Shown: positions 28,061-36,803, counted from the first letter of the stretch. The stretch is 64,000 nucleotides of DNA from Marinobacter maritimus (GCF_007671675.1 NZ_VCGW01000002.1:124001-188000), one strand, 5' to 3'. The notes: generated from the sequence alone by a model not told the origin. A program made the numbers and translations.

Positions 28061-30829
28061 ATGTCTGAGACAGCCCTGGCCGAACCCCGGCCTTCATCGC
28101 CATCCAGCGCAGAAGCTCTTCAGGTTATCAAACGCAATGGTAACCTGGTCAGTTTTACCCCATCGAAAATCAGCGTCGCAGTTACCAAAGCTTTTCTTGC
28201 TGTTGAAGGCGATCATGCCGCAGGTTCGGCTCGAATAAACGATGCGGTTCACCGGGTAACCGAGCAAGTGGTGCAGGCCATAAGCCGCCGCCTTAAAGCC
28301 GGAGGTCGGGTACACATCGAAGACATTCAAGACCAGGTAGAGCTGGCCCTGATGCGTGCCGAAGAACAGAAAGTGGCCCGTGCTTACGTACTCTACCGTG
28401 AAGAACACGCCCGCGAGCGTGCGCTGCATGAGCCAGTAGAAGCTCATCCTCACCTCACCGTAAAGCTGGCTGGCGGCCGTACCGCACCGCTGGACCTGGG
28501 CCTGATGAAGCAACAAGTCGACAATGCGGCATTCGGGCTGGAAGGCATCGACGGCGATTCTCTTGTAGAGGAAGCCATTCGCAACCTGTACAACGGCATC
28601 GACGAATCCGAAGTGCTGAGCGCACTGATCATGACCGCCCGAGGCCGCATCGAGCGCGAACCGGACTACAGCGCCGTCACCGCCCGCCTGCTGCTTGAAC
28701 AACTACGCCTTGAGAGCGTCACCGCGCTCAAGCTTGATACCAGCTTGGCCCTGGCCGAGGTGTATCCACAAGCGCTGAGCACCTTCATCAGCGCTGGCAT
28801 CCGTTATGAATTGCTGGATGAAGCCATGGCTGCTTTCGACATGGAACGCCTGGGCGCTGCCCTGAAACCCGAGCGTGACCTGCAGTTTGGCTTCCTCGGC
28901 CTGCAAACCCTTTACGACCGCTACTTCCTGCACTGGAAAGAAGACCGCCTGGAGCTGCCGCAGGTGTTTTTCATGCGCGTGGCCATGGGCCTGGCCCTGC
29001 GTGAAGACAACCCTAACAGCCGTGCCATAGAGTTCTACAACTTGCTGTCGTCCTTCGACTACATGGCTTCCACGCCCACATTGTTTAACAGCGGCACACG
29101 CCACTCCCAGTTGTCGTCCTGCTATCTGACCACCGTGGGCGACGACCTGGAAGATATTTATGGTTCTATTCGTGATAACGCGATGCTATCCAAGTGGGCT
29201 GGCGGCCTGGGTAACGACTGGACACCCGTGCGCGCACTGGGCTCCCGCATCAAAGGCACCAACGGCCAGAGCCAGGGCGTAGTACCGTTTTTGAAAGTAG
29301 TGAACGACACCGCTGTCGCCGTTAATCAGGGCGGTAAACGCAAAGGCGCGGTGTGTGCCTATCTGGAAAGCTGGCACCTGGATATCGAAGAATTTCTGGA
29401 GTTGCGTAAAAACACCGGCGACGAGCGCCGCCGCACCCACGACATGAACACCGCCAACTGGGTGCCGGACTTGCTGATTGAGCGCATGCGCCAGGATCGC
29501 GACTGGACTCTGTTCAGCCCCAGCGATGTGCCGGATCTGCACGACCTCTACGGCAACGCCTTCCGCGAGCGTTACGAACACTACGAAGCGCTCGCCGCCG
29601 AAGGCAAAATCACGCTGTTCAAAACCCTTCCGGCCAAACAGTTGTGGCGCAAAATGCTGACCGTGTTGTTTGAAACCGGCCACCCATGGATCACTTTCAA
29701 GGATCCGTGCAATCTGCGCTCGCCGCAGCAGCACAGAGGCGTGGTGCACAGCTCTAACCTGTGCACTGAAATCACCCTGAACACCAGCGCCGATGAAATT
29801 GCCGTGTGCAACTTGGGTTCGGTAAATCTGGCCGCCCACATCACCAACGGCGAACTGGATGTACAGCGCCTTGAACGCACCGTAAACACAGCGGTGCGCA
29901 TGCTCGATAACGTTATCGATATCAACTTTTACGCCGTGCCCCAGGCACGTAACTCCAACCTGAAACATCGCCCGGTTGGTCTGGGCCTGATGGGCTTTCA
30001 GGATGCGCTTTACGCACTGCGCCTGCCATACACCAGCCCGCAAGCGGTGGAATTTGCAGATCTGGCCATGGAACAGCTGAGTTATTTCGCCATTCGCGCC
30101 TCGGTGGAACTGGCGGCAGAGCGCGGCGCCTATGAAAGCTACGAAGGTTCGCTTTGGAGCCAAGGCATACTGCCAATTGATTCCATCGAACTGTTGAAAA
30201 ATGCCCGCCGGGAAGGCGATATCAGCGTGAACACCGAAAGCCGCCTGGACTGGGCGCCGGTGCGCGAACTCATCGCCAAACACGGCATGCGCAACAGCAA
30301 CGTGATGGCCATTGCACCGACCGCCACCATTTCCAACATTGTGGGCGTGTCGCAATCCATCGAACCGGCGTATCAGAACCTGTTCGTGAAATCGAACCTC
30401 TCTGGCGAGTTCACCGTAGTGAATCCCTCACTGGTGCGCGATCTCAAGGCCGAAGGCCTGTGGGACAACGTGATGGTGAACGACCTCAAATACTACGACG
30501 GCAGCGTGCAGCAAATTGAGCGCATACCAACCGAACTGAAGTCCCGCTACGCCACGGCGTTCGAAATAGACGCCCGTTGGCTGGTGGAAGCTGCCTCCCG
30601 TCGCCAGAAGTGGCTGGACCAAGCTCAGAGCCTGAACCTGTACATGGCAGAGCCCAGCGGTAAAAAGCTGGATGAGCTGTACCAGTTGGCTTGGGAACGT
30701 GGCCTGAAAACTACCTACTACCTGCGCTCACTCGGTGCCACCGGCGTGAACGAACAAGCCGCCCCGGTTGCCGCACCACAGCCACAGGTGTGCAGCATCG
30801 ACGAACCCGACTGCGAAGCATGTCAGTAA
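28061..30829 (+). CDS. nrdA: Ribonucleoside-diphosphate reductase, alpha subunit
   Basis: A 922-residue class Ia catalytic subunit. The N-terminal ATP cone (QVIKRNGNLVSFTPSKISVA) appears to be followed by a second cone-like segment, around residues 130-210. The core has the radical-site cysteine in NLCTEITLN, the redox cysteines in SSCYL and AVCNLGSVNL, and the C-terminal thiol pair in CSIDEPDCEACQ. The ATG at 28061 has CAGGAGA upstream; the frame is open earlier, but that segment is the riboswitch leader. It is followed 28 bp later by nrdB. Confidence 0.96.
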   Translation: MSETALAEPRPSSPSSAEALQVIKRNGNLVSFTPSKISVAVTKAFLAVEGDHAAGSARINDAVHRVTEQVVQAISRRLKAGGRVHIEDIQDQVELALMRAEEQKVARAYVLYREEHARERALHEPVEAHPHLTVKLAGGRTAPLDLGLMKQQVDNAAFGLEGIDGDSLVEEAIRNLYNGIDESEVLSALIMTARGRIEREPDYSAVTARLLLEQLRLESVTALKLDTSLALAEVYPQALSTFISAGIRYELLDEAMAAFDMERLGAALKPERDLQFGFLGLQTLYDRYFLHWKEDRLELPQVFFMRVAMGLALREDNPNSRAIEFYNLLSSFDYMASTPTLFNSGTRHSQLSSCYLTTVGDDLEDIYGSIRDNAMLSKWAGGLGNDWTPVRALGSRIKGTNGQSQGVVPFLKVVNDTAVAVNQGGKRKGAVCAYLESWHLDIEEFLELRKNTGDERRRTHDMNTANWVPDLLIERMRQDRDWTLFSPSDVPDLHDLYGNAFRERYEHYEALAAEGKITLFKTLPAKQLWRKMLTVLFETGHPWITFKDPCNLRSPQQHRGVVHSSNLCTEITLNTSADEIAVCNLGSVNLAAHITNGELDVQRLERTVNTAVRMLDNVIDINFYAVPQARNSNLKHRPVGLGLMGFQDALYALRLPYTSPQAVEFADLAMEQLSYFAIRASVELAAERGAYESYEGSLWSQGILPIDSIELLKNARREGDISVNTESRLDWAPVRELIAKHGMRNSNVMAIAPTATISNIVGVSQSIEPAYQNLFVKSNLSGEFTVVNPSLVRDLKAEGLWDNVMVNDLKYYDGSVQQIERIPTELKSRYATAFEIDARWLVEAASRRQKWLDQAQSLNLYMAEPSGKKLDELYQLAWERGLKTTYYLRSLGATGVNEQAAPVAAPQPQVCSIDEPDCEACQ

Positions 30830-30857
30830 CCACTTACTAATTTTGAGAGGCACAACC

Positions 30858-31916
30858 ATGCTGAATTGGGATGATGAAACCAAACCACAAAGCACGCCCG
30901 CTGCGAACAGCAGCGTGGCCCCGGTGAACGTTGACGACAAGCGCGTGATCAACGGCGAAACCGACGTAAACCAGCTGGCTCCGTTCAAGTACCCCTGGGC
31001 CTGGGAGTTCTTCATGAACGCCAACAAAAACCACTGGACTCCGCTGGACGTGAACATGGCGCAAGACGTTCACGACTACCACCACCGCCTGAACCCGGCG
31101 GAAAAGCACGTATTCGAAAACGTGGTGGCCTACCTGACCACCTCCGACATACTGGCCATGCGCAACATCGGTCTGGCGGTAATGGAAAAGATGACTGCGC
31201 CAGAACTGCAGATTTACCAGGCTCGCCAGGTGTACGAAGAAGCCCTGCACACCTGGACTTACCAGCACTGCATTGAAACCCTCAACCTGGACCAGAGCGA
31301 AATCTACAACCGTTACCGCGTAGTGCCGCAGATTAACGCCAAAATCCAGATGGCCAACCGCCGCCTGGATGCCGCCATGCGCTCCGACCTGAACCTGCGC
31401 AACAAGGACGATTTGCAGGAATTCATCATGTCTTACCTGTTTTTCGCTGCCGTGTTTGAAGGCTGCTGGTTCTACAACGGCTTCAGCCCCATCTTCGCCC
31501 TGCAGCGCCGTGGCCTGATGCGCGGCACTGGCGAACAGTTCCAGTACATACTGCGCGACGAAGCCATGCACTTCGCTTTCGGCCTGAAAGTGGTTAACCA
31601 GATCCTGGAAGAAGAAAACATCAGCTTCGACCCCAAAGCCGTGCGTGAGATGTGGGATGAATCCGAAGCCGCCGAGCGTGATTACGCCAACTACATACTG
31701 CGCGACCCCATCCTGGGCTACTCCGCCGAATACCACACGGAGCAGTTCCGCTTCGTAGCCAACCGCCGTGCCCGTACCGTAGGGTTGGAAGAGCCGTTCC
31801 CGGGGGCGAAGAACGTCTCGCCTTGGTTAGACGAGCAGGCGACCATGCGGAAGGAAAAGAACTTCTTTGAAACGCGGGTGATTGAGTACCAGACCGGAGC
31901 TCAGCTGGAGTGGTAA
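30858..31916 (+). CDS. nrdB: Ribonucleoside-diphosphate reductase, beta subunit
   Basis: A 352-residue diiron subunit. EEALHTWTYQH carries the Glu-x-x-His iron ligands and the tyrosyl-radical Tyr in the class Ia position; later ligands are in FEGCWFYNGF and ILRDEAMHFAFG. The radical path Trp/Tyr lies near the C-terminus. GAGAGG precedes the ATG. Co-transcribed with nrdA under the cobalamin riboswitch. Confidence 0.96.
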   Translation: MLNWDDETKPQSTPAANSSVAPVNVDDKRVINGETDVNQLAPFKYPWAWEFFMNANKNHWTPLDVNMAQDVHDYHHRLNPAEKHVFENVVAYLTTSDILAMRNIGLAVMEKMTAPELQIYQARQVYEEALHTWTYQHCIETLNLDQSEIYNRYRVVPQINAKIQMANRRLDAAMRSDLNLRNKDDLQEFIMSYLFFAAVFEGCWFYNGFSPIFALQRRGLMRGTGEQFQYILRDEAMHFAFGLKVVNQILEEENISFDPKAVREMWDESEAAERDYANYILRDPILGYSAEYHTEQFRFVANRRARTVGLEEPFPGAKNVSPWLDEQATMRKEKNFFETRVIEYQTGAQLEW

Positions 31917-31956
31917 GACTGCGCCTCCGGTCTGTTCACTTACAGGGATAACCAGG

Positions 31957-32559
31957 TCAGTCTGGCACGTCTGCCGTGGACGGAACCACGGCGGATGGCA
32001 AGTCCGACAGCGCAGCCAAGGCGGCTTCCTGCACTTGCTCCGATGGCACGGTTTTACCGGAAGCCTTAGAGGGTAAATCGCGGGTAGCTGTAGCGGATGC
32101 GACCACTGTGGGGTTGTACCCCAGCGTAAAAGCACCACGCGCAGTGGAATTCACACACATGTGAGACATGAACCCGGTCAGAATCAGGTTTTTGATCCCG
32201 GCTTGCGTCAATTGCTGATCCAGATCTGTCTGTGCAAAGGAATTGGGGAAGTTCTTGGTGATAACCGGCTCGCCCTCTACAGGAGCCACCACGTCGGCAA
32301 TTTTGCCAATAGGGGCATTGAGGTCATAAGGTGAGCCGGCCCCAGCGTCGTGCTGAATATGAAAAACCGGGCGGCCTGCGGCACGGAAACGTTGCAGCAG
32401 AGCCTTGCACTCTTCCAGCGCAGGCTCCACTCCATCGAGCTTCATCACGCCCTCCCGATAGGTATTCTGGGCATCGATAATCACCAGGGCGGATTCGCTG
32501 ATTGGGCTGGCAGTGTTGCCCAAGCCTACGATGTCCCTCAGGGTTGTCAGATCACTCAT
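31957..32559 (-). CDS. Isochorismatase-like cysteine hydrolase
   Basis: A 200-residue hydrolase of the isochorismatase superfamily with the catalytic triad Asp (ALVIIDAQNTY), Lys (PVITKNFPNSF) and Cys (LILTGFMSHMCVNSTAR). AAGGA precedes the ATG at 32559. The family includes nicotinamidases and other amide/ether hydrolases; the substrate here is unknown. It is convergent with nrdB and lies just outside the integron. Confidence 0.9.
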   Translation of the reverse strand: MSDLTTLRDIVGLGNTASPISESALVIIDAQNTYREGVMKLDGVEPALEECKALLQRFRAAGRPVFHIQHDAGAGSPYDLNAPIGKIADVVAPVEGEPVITKNFPNSFAQTDLDQQLTQAGIKNLILTGFMSHMCVNSTARGAFTLGYNPTVVASATATRDLPSKASGKTVPSEQVQEAALAALSDLPSAVVPSTADVPD

Positions 32560-32595
32560 GATGTATCCTTTAACAGTGGCAACCCTTCCAAGCAT

Positions 32596-32870
32596 TGCTT
32601 TGAACCGGATTGCTGTGAATAACAGGCTTCAGGAGCCGAGCCTCAATGGCTCAAATACATGTACGCTATCAGGCCTCTGGTGGCAAAAGAATCAACATAA
32701 CGGGCGAATTGCCTGCGACGCGAGTAGTAATACCTAAGCACTGGCCCAATAACGCAGTATTTTGTCTCTATCTGGTTTCTGGTGGGCAGCTTTCAGTTCC
32801 TGATTCGCCCGACCATTCGGCTCGTCAGCCACATCCATATACAGCGAATTCCTGCCAGCAATTAGGAAAG
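32596..32870. other. Gap between the hydrolase and intI, no gene seen
   Basis: About 275 bp between the divergent hydrolase start and the 3' end of intI. I find no coding region, attC core or hairpin of note here. Confidence 0.5.
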
Positions 32871-33863
32871 TTAGAAACCCTCGTCAACCGGACTGCGAAC
32901 ACCAAAACCACCTTTGCGAACAACATGTGTGTAGATTTCTGTGGTGCGTAGGTCTGAGTGGCCAAGGAGTTTCTGAATGGTGCGAAGATCATAGCCGGCC
33001 TCCAGCAGACGCGTGGCAAAACTGTGGCGAAAGGTATGACTGCCAGCAAGCTTGCGGATTCCGGCGGCCTGGATAGCGCGACGAAAATGCTTTTGAACTG
33101 TTCGGTCGAGTAAATGATGTCGTCTGCGAATGCCTGAACGGGGATCCCGTGAAAGCTCCAGTGCAGGGAAAATATACTGCCAGCCAGGCTCCTGACTGGC
33201 ATTCGGATATTTGCGTGCGAGGCCCGCCGGAAGGTATACAGAGCCAGATCCTTTCAAAAGATCCGCCTGATGCTGGTGCAGCGCTGAATCGATCTGTTGT
33301 TTTAACGGCTCGACGAGGCGGTCCGGTAGCAGCGTAATGCGATCTTTAGCGCCTTTGCCGCTTCGAACAATCAATTGCTGCATATCAAAATCAACATCTT
33401 TAACCCTTAGGCGTAGGGCTTCGTTGATACGTAGACCAGAGCCGTAGAGGAGCATGGAAACAAGCTTGTAGTCTCCGCTCAGGTTGCGAATAACGGATCT
33501 GGCTTCTTCCGCACTAAATACGGTTGGAAGCTTAACTGGCTTTCTGGAGTGCTCGAAGTTCAGGTCATCCAGAGGTTGGCCCAGAAATTCCCGATATAAA
33601 AATACCAGTGCGTTCAATGCGACTCTCTGGGTAGAGGCGCTTGCGTTTACCTGCAAAACCAAATGAGACAAAAATGCCTCGACTTCTTTAGAGCCCAAAA
33701 CTTCAGGATGCTGGAGGCTATGGAAGCGGATAAAGCGTTTAATCCAGAACAGGTAGGTTTTCTCTGTTTTATACGCCATGCCTCGCAAGCGTATAAAAGC
33801 CCGAACTTTGTCCAAAAAACGGGTTGGTTGTGCTGGTATCGGGGTAGGGATATCCATATCCAC
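32871..33863 (-). CDS. intI: Integron integrase
   Basis: A 330-residue tyrosine recombinase. The core-binding domain (FLDKVRAFIRLRGMAYKTEK) is followed by a catalytic domain with Arg in LLYGSGLRINEAL, HTFRHSFATRLLEAG (His-x-x-Arg), GHSDLRTTEIYTH (His) and the Tyr nucleophile in IYTHV. The extra patch VYLPAGLARKYPNASQEPGW between the catalytic motifs is the IntI-specific insertion that recognises attC hairpins, so this is not a phage or Xer enzyme. The start is a GTG with AAAGGATGA upstream; an ATG two codons later is possible. A LexA box overlaps its promoter. Confidence 0.97.
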   Translation of the reverse strand: MDMDIPTPIPAQPTRFLDKVRAFIRLRGMAYKTEKTYLFWIKRFIRFHSLQHPEVLGSKEVEAFLSHLVLQVNASASTQRVALNALVFLYREFLGQPLDDLNFEHSRKPVKLPTVFSAEEARSVIRNLSGDYKLVSMLLYGSGLRINEALRLRVKDVDFDMQQLIVRSGKGAKDRITLLPDRLVEPLKQQIDSALHQHQADLLKGSGSVYLPAGLARKYPNASQEPGWQYIFPALELSRDPRSGIRRRHHLLDRTVQKHFRRAIQAAGIRKLAGSHTFRHSFATRLLEAGYDLRTIQKLLGHSDLRTTEIYTHVVRKGGFGVRSPVDEGF

Positions 33864-33876
33864 TCATCCTTTAGTA

Positions 33877-33892
33877 CTGTTTTTATATACAG
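33877..33892. promoter_or_regulatory. LexA (SOS) box at the intI promoter
   Basis: CTGTTTTTATATACAG is a perfect CTGT-N8-ACAG LexA site. It lies 14 bp before the intI start codon. SOS control of intI is known in other integrons, so cassette recombination here should rise after DNA damage. Confidence 0.9.
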
Positions 33893-33936
33893 TATATCGG
33901 TTGCGGCCAAAGTCAAGAGGCTGATGATTAGCGGAG

Positions 33937-34198
33937 TTATACGAACGTGTTCGCAAAACTCCAGAACTCTCTAGGGAAAAGAAGGTAACTATCTGATAGG
34001 GTTTGAAAGTTGAAACAGGAAGGGCGGAATTATACGCCCATGGCGGGAGCGGGAGTGGCTCAAAAGAGGGCGTATAACTCTGGCGGTAGCCGTGGTGTTG
34101 AGTGCTCATGAGGTTGGTTTACTGGATAAATTTTTGTTTTCTTGAGCGCGTTTGAATGGAGTTTTACGAATGGGTGATATGCGAACGCGTTCGTATAA
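33937..34198. repeat. Nested inverted repeats between intI and the first cassette
   Basis: Two 19-bp arms, at 33937-33955 (TTATACGAACGTGTTCGCA) and 34180-34198 (TGCGAACGCGTTCGTATAA), are inverted copies with one mismatch. Each contains an (almost) perfect CGAACGCGTTCG palindrome. Inside them a second inverted pair, TTATACGCCC (34030-34039) and GGGCGTATAA (34068-34077), repeats the TTATACG element. The segment holds the expected attI and Pc region and no gene. Confidence 0.7.
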
Positions 34199-34211
34199 TT
34201 AGCTGTTAAAG
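34141..34211 (+). other. Probable attI site
   Basis: The first cassette joins at the core GTTAAAG at 34205-34211. The sequence just upstream is not an attC and lies on the intI side, which is where attI must be. Its exact limits cannot be set without IntI binding data. Confidence 0.55.
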
Positions 34212-34268
34212 CGGTGGGTTGATTGCAAAGGTTTTCTTGCCGTTTCACCGTAGGTTATCGTCAAAGCA

Positions 34269-34284
34269 CTGTATATGTAAACAG
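34269..34284. promoter_or_regulatory. LexA box in cassette 1
   Basis: CTGTATATGTAAACAG, a perfect CTGT-N8-ACAG site inside the cassette, 63 bp from its 5' boundary and 73 bp before the hairpin. Confidence 0.8.
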
Positions 34285-34356
34285 TATCATTTTACGTCTG
34301 GAATCCAGTGCAAGAAAACAAATAATGCGGATCGCTGTTGAGCGCTCTCCTTGCTA

Positions 34357-34419
34357 CCCTCAAGAGCCAGAGCAGACGCATAAGTCGCGGCTTGATGCGT
34401 CTGCTCTGGCTCTTGAGGG
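34357..34419 (+). ncRNA. Perfect 25-bp-stem hairpin in cassette 1
   Basis: The arms 34357-34381 (starting CCCTCAAGAGCCAGAG) and 34395-34419 (ending CTCTGGCTCTTGAGGG) are exact reverse complements, with a 13-nt loop. In RNA this would be a long perfect stem with no terminal U run, so not a normal terminator. Whether it is a stable RNA is an inference. Confidence 0.7.
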
Positions 34420-34575
34420 AAAGCCGATCAATCCGCGATCGTGGTCGCCTTTGTTGAGTGCCTTCTCGTCTTGATTGCCCGCGCTGACGAATGGCCTGAG
34501 ACGTTTCTAGGGGTGTCTTCCAGATATGGAGTGGCCTGTGACTAAGAGCAATATGACAGTCTTTCTGGACGTTCC

Positions 34576-34638
34576 GTTTAACAACACGTTGCACGCGACC
34601 TGCGCTTCGCTCCGGCACGTGAACATATTTCGTTATAA
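34576..34638 (+). repeat. attC of cassette 1
   Basis: R'' GTTTAAC and R' GTTATAA enclose a short palindromic region with GCGCTTCGCTCCGGC. Confidence 0.8.
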
Positions 34639-34656
34639 ATCCTTTCCGGGGAACTT

Positions 34657-35082
34657 GTGAACATCAGGCCGGCAGTGTTGGTAGATAAGCATGAAATCGA
34701 GCGTCTAGCGCATGTGCTGACGCCTGCCGCTGAATCAAAGCATCAATCTGGCGATGCGCTGGGCCTGCTCTTAAACTCAGACGGCCATCGGATATGGGTA
34801 GCGGATTTAGGCGATGGGGTTGTTGGTTGGCTACATGCATATTTGGCGGTGCGAGTTGGAGTGGCACCATTTATTGAAATAGCTGGCCTCATAGTTGATG
34901 AGCAATACCGGAGTGAAGGAATTGGTTCTAAGTTAGTGGCGGAAGCTGTCGCCTGGGCCAAGTCAATCGGGGTTGCCGTCCGGGTTCGCAGCAATTCGAA
35001 GCGTGCTGCCACCCATAACTTTTACCAAGCGCAAGGTTTCAAGTTATTGAAGCAGCAACAGGTTTTTGAGTTCGATTTATAA
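34657..35082 (+). CDS. GNAT family acetyltransferase (cassette 2)
   Basis: A 141-residue GNAT protein. Motif A, which binds acetyl-CoA, is LIVDEQYRSEGIGSKLVAEA, and motif B is THNFYQAQGFKLL. It starts with GTG (GGGGA upstream) just inside the cassette, and its stop codon lies in the attC R'' core. GNAT genes are frequent integron cargo; the acceptor (drug, protein or small amine) is unknown. Confidence 0.88.
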   Translation: MNIRPAVLVDKHEIERLAHVLTPAAESKHQSGDALGLLLNSDGHRIWVADLGDGVVGWLHAYLAVRVGVAPFIEIAGLIVDEQYRSEGIGSKLVAEAVAWAKSIGVAVRVRSNSKRAATHNFYQAQGFKLLKQQQVFEFDL

Positions 35083-35152
35083 CAAGGCGCAGCAGTACGT
35101 GGCCTCCGGCCACCGGACGGCTTTCAGCCGCCGCTGTGCTTCAGCGTTATAT
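35077..35152 (+). repeat. attC of cassette 2
   Basis: R'' TTATAAC, R' GTTATAT; internal CGGCCTCCGGCCACCGGACGG-like arms of the 'GGCC..CCACCGGACG' attC family. Confidence 0.85.
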
Positions 35153-35170
35153 TTCTACAGGGAGGTTTGT

Positions 35171-35536
35171 GTGGCACGGGTTCTTTTAATAGTTCTATTT
35201 TTTTACTCGAGTGTCGTGGCAGCCAAAATGGATTCGGCTCAATTGGAGGTCCCACCCGCCGGTCTCAGTCCAGAATATGACAAGAAGTTTGGTTATTGGT
35301 TTATGGACAATTTTCTCGAGGATTTGGATCGATGTGTCAAAGAGAACGAACGTGATGCCCAAGTATCTTTCGATGGAATGGCTCGAGTCGGACCGAACGG
35401 AGTAATACTTGAGTATCACTCTGAGCAGGAAAATGATTTTGCACGGTGTTTGAGAGCTATCCTTGAGGGCAAGCGTGCTCCAAAGCCTCCCAAAGGCGTT
35501 CAGTTTAATCCGTTCGACTGGGGTGGCCTCAAGTGA
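35171..35536 (+). CDS. Hypothetical exported protein (cassette 3)
   Basis: A 121-residue protein starting at GTG 35171 with GGAGG six nt upstream. The N-terminus is a signal peptide (VLLIVLFFYSSVVAA-K). The mature part has two Cys (DRCVKEN, FARCLRAIL) that could form a disulfide. It ends with a Pro/Lys-rich segment (GKRAPKPPKG). I do not recognise a family. Probably periplasmic. Confidence 0.7.
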   Translation: MARVLLIVLFFYSSVVAAKMDSAQLEVPPAGLSPEYDKKFGYWFMDNFLEDLDRCVKENERDAQVSFDGMARVGPNGVILEYHSEQENDFARCLRAILEGKRAPKPPKGVQFNPFDWGGLK

Positions 35537-35621
35537 ATATAACCATGCAAGTCACGGCGACGGTTACTGCATTGCGGCTTCGCCTCCATTCCGCAACCGC
35601 GCGTGCTTAGCGGCGTTAAAA
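35537..35621 (+). repeat. attC of cassette 3
   Basis: R'' ATATAAC, R' GTTAAAA; the 'CATTGCGGCTTCGCCTCCATT' type centre, shortened here to GCGGCTTCGCCTCC. Confidence 0.85.
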
Positions 35622-35912
35622 GCCAAGGCTCTGGTCATTTTCGTTGTGGTTGGGTGAATGGGCCTTGGCATCAAATTGGGTGGTAGTTTCTGGTTTCGCG
35701 TCGTTGCCAAGGCCGGCAACTTTGTCGTCCAGTTTGGACGCCAGGTTTGATTTCTTTCGGGTAATCGGCAGCGTGCCCAAGTTGTGGGGCTGTTCGCCGA
35801 AAGTTTCGAGTAAGCGGGATAGGTTGGTGGTTTGTATCGGTGTCTGGCCGCGAGTTGGTGCGGGGGGTTCTTTGGTGTTCGCATGGGAGTTGCGGAGCGG
35901 ACTGGAAACCAT
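35616..35912 (-). CDS. Uncertain ORF on the reverse strand of cassette 4
   Basis: Cassette 4 (35616-36006) has no convincing forward gene. The reverse frame gives a hydrophilic 98-residue protein (segments LSRLLETFGEQPHNLG, SNLASKLDDKVAGLG) with no ribosome site. It could be a captured fragment. Low confidence that it is expressed. Confidence 0.25.
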   Translation of the reverse strand: MVSSPLRNSHANTKEPPAPTRGQTPIQTTNLSRLLETFGEQPHNLGTLPITRKKSNLASKLDDKVAGLGNDAKPETTTQFDAKAHSPNHNENDQSLGF

Positions 35913-35925
35913 CGGGTGAACCGGC

Positions 35926-36012
35926 TTCTAACCAGTCGCTGTAGTACGTTCCCGGCCCGAGGGCCGTCCACCGGACGCCACTGACGTGGCGCCGCTAAGC
36001 TCAGCGTTAAAG
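35926..36012 (+). repeat. attC of cassette 4
   Basis: R'' TTCTAAC, R' GTTAAAG; GGCCCGAGGGCC centre of the 'CCACCGGACG' family. Confidence 0.88.
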
Positions 36013-36069
36013 CGGTGGGTTGATTGCAAAGGTTTTCTTGCCGTTTCACCGTAGGTTATCGTCAAAGCA

Positions 36070-36085
36070 CTGTATATGTAAACAG
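36070..36085. promoter_or_regulatory. LexA box in cassette 5
   Basis: CTGTATATGTAAACAG, same position in the cassette as in copy 1. Confidence 0.8.
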
Positions 36086-36157
36086 TATCATTTTACGTCT
36101 GGAATCCAGTGCAAGAAAACAAATAATGCGGATCGCTGTTGAGCGCTCTCCTTGCTA

Positions 36158-36220
36158 CCCTCAAGAGCCAGAGCAGACGCATAAGTCGCGGCTTGATGCG
36201 TCTGCTCTGGCTCTTGAGGG
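36158..36220 (+). ncRNA. Perfect 25-bp-stem hairpin in cassette 5
   Basis: Same arms and 13-nt loop as in copy 1, without a change in the stem. Confidence 0.7.
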
Positions 36221-36376
36221 AAAGCCGATCAATCCGCGATCGTGGTCGCCTTTGTTGAGTGCCTTCTCGTCTTGATTTCCCGCGCTGACGATTGGCCTGA
36301 GACGTTTCTAGGGGTGTCTTCCAGGTATGGAGTGGCCTGTGACTAAGAGCAATATGACAGTCTTTCTGGACGTTCC

Positions 36377-36439
36377 GTTTAACAACACGTTGCACGCGAC
36401 CTGCGCTTCGCTCCGGCACGTGAACATATTTCGTTAAAG
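36377..36439 (+). repeat. attC of cassette 5
   Basis: R'' GTTTAAC, R' GTTAAAG; same as the attC of cassette 1 apart from the cassette junction. Confidence 0.8.
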
Positions 36440-36496
36440 CGGTGGGTTGATTGCAAAGGTTTTCTTGCCGTTTCACCGTAGGTTATCGTCAAAGCA

Positions 36497-36512
36497 CTGT
36501 ATATGTAAACAG
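36497..36512. promoter_or_regulatory. LexA box in cassette 6
   Basis: CTGTATATGTAAACAG, as in the other copies. Confidence 0.8.
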
Positions 36513-36584
36513 TATCATTTTACGTCTGGAATCCAGTGCAAGAAAACAAATAATGCGGATCGCTGTTGAGCGCTCTCCTTGCTA

Positions 36585-36647
36585 CCCTCAAGAGCCAGAG
36601 CAGACGCATAAGTCGCGGCTTGATGCGTCTGCTCTGGCTCTTGAGGG
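36585..36647 (+). ncRNA. Perfect 25-bp-stem hairpin in cassette 6
   Basis: Same arms and loop as in the other two copies. Confidence 0.7.
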
Positions 36648-36803
36648 AAAGCCGATCAATCCGCGATCGTGGTCGCCTTTGTTGAGTGCCTTCTCGTCTT
36701 GATTTCCCGCGCTGACGATTGGCCTGAGACGTTTCTAGGGGTGTCTTCCAGGTATGGAGTGGCCTGTGACTAAGAGCAATATGACAGTCTTTCTGGACGT
36801 TCC

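Larger units (their letters stand above)
34206..34632 (+). repeat. Cassette 1: 427-bp SOS-box hairpin cassette, copy 1
   Basis: First cassette of the array. It contains a perfect LexA box, a 63-nt hairpin and an attC, but no convincing protein gene. The longest plus-strand reading frames are a 49-codon frame from 34325 and its 83-codon extension; they run through the hairpin and have no ribosome site. The same cassette occurs at 36007-36433 and 36434-36860. This copy differs from the other two at a few positions (near 34477, 34491 and 34524). Confidence 0.85.
36007..36433 (+). repeat. Cassette 5: 427-bp SOS-box hairpin cassette, copy 2
   Basis: Near-identical to cassette 1 and apparently identical to the next cassette. 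Same LexA box, hairpin and attC. Adjacent copies fit a recent tandem duplication or re-integration by IntI. Confidence 0.88.

Noticed and set aside
29186..30355. 389-codon open frame antisense to nrdA
   Set aside because: It lies wholly opposite a well-conserved gene with strong codon bias. The translated product has no recognisable domain or ribosome site; it is a shadow of nrdA.
34357..34419. Hairpin read as a rho-independent terminator
   Set aside because: The stem is far longer than usual and is followed by GAAAGCC, not a T run.
34223..34474. 83-codon frame repeated in the three hairpin cassettes
   Set aside because: It crosses the LexA box and both hairpin arms, has no ribosome site and an odd composition. 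The repeat of the frame follows from the repeat of the DNA and is not independent evidence for a protein.
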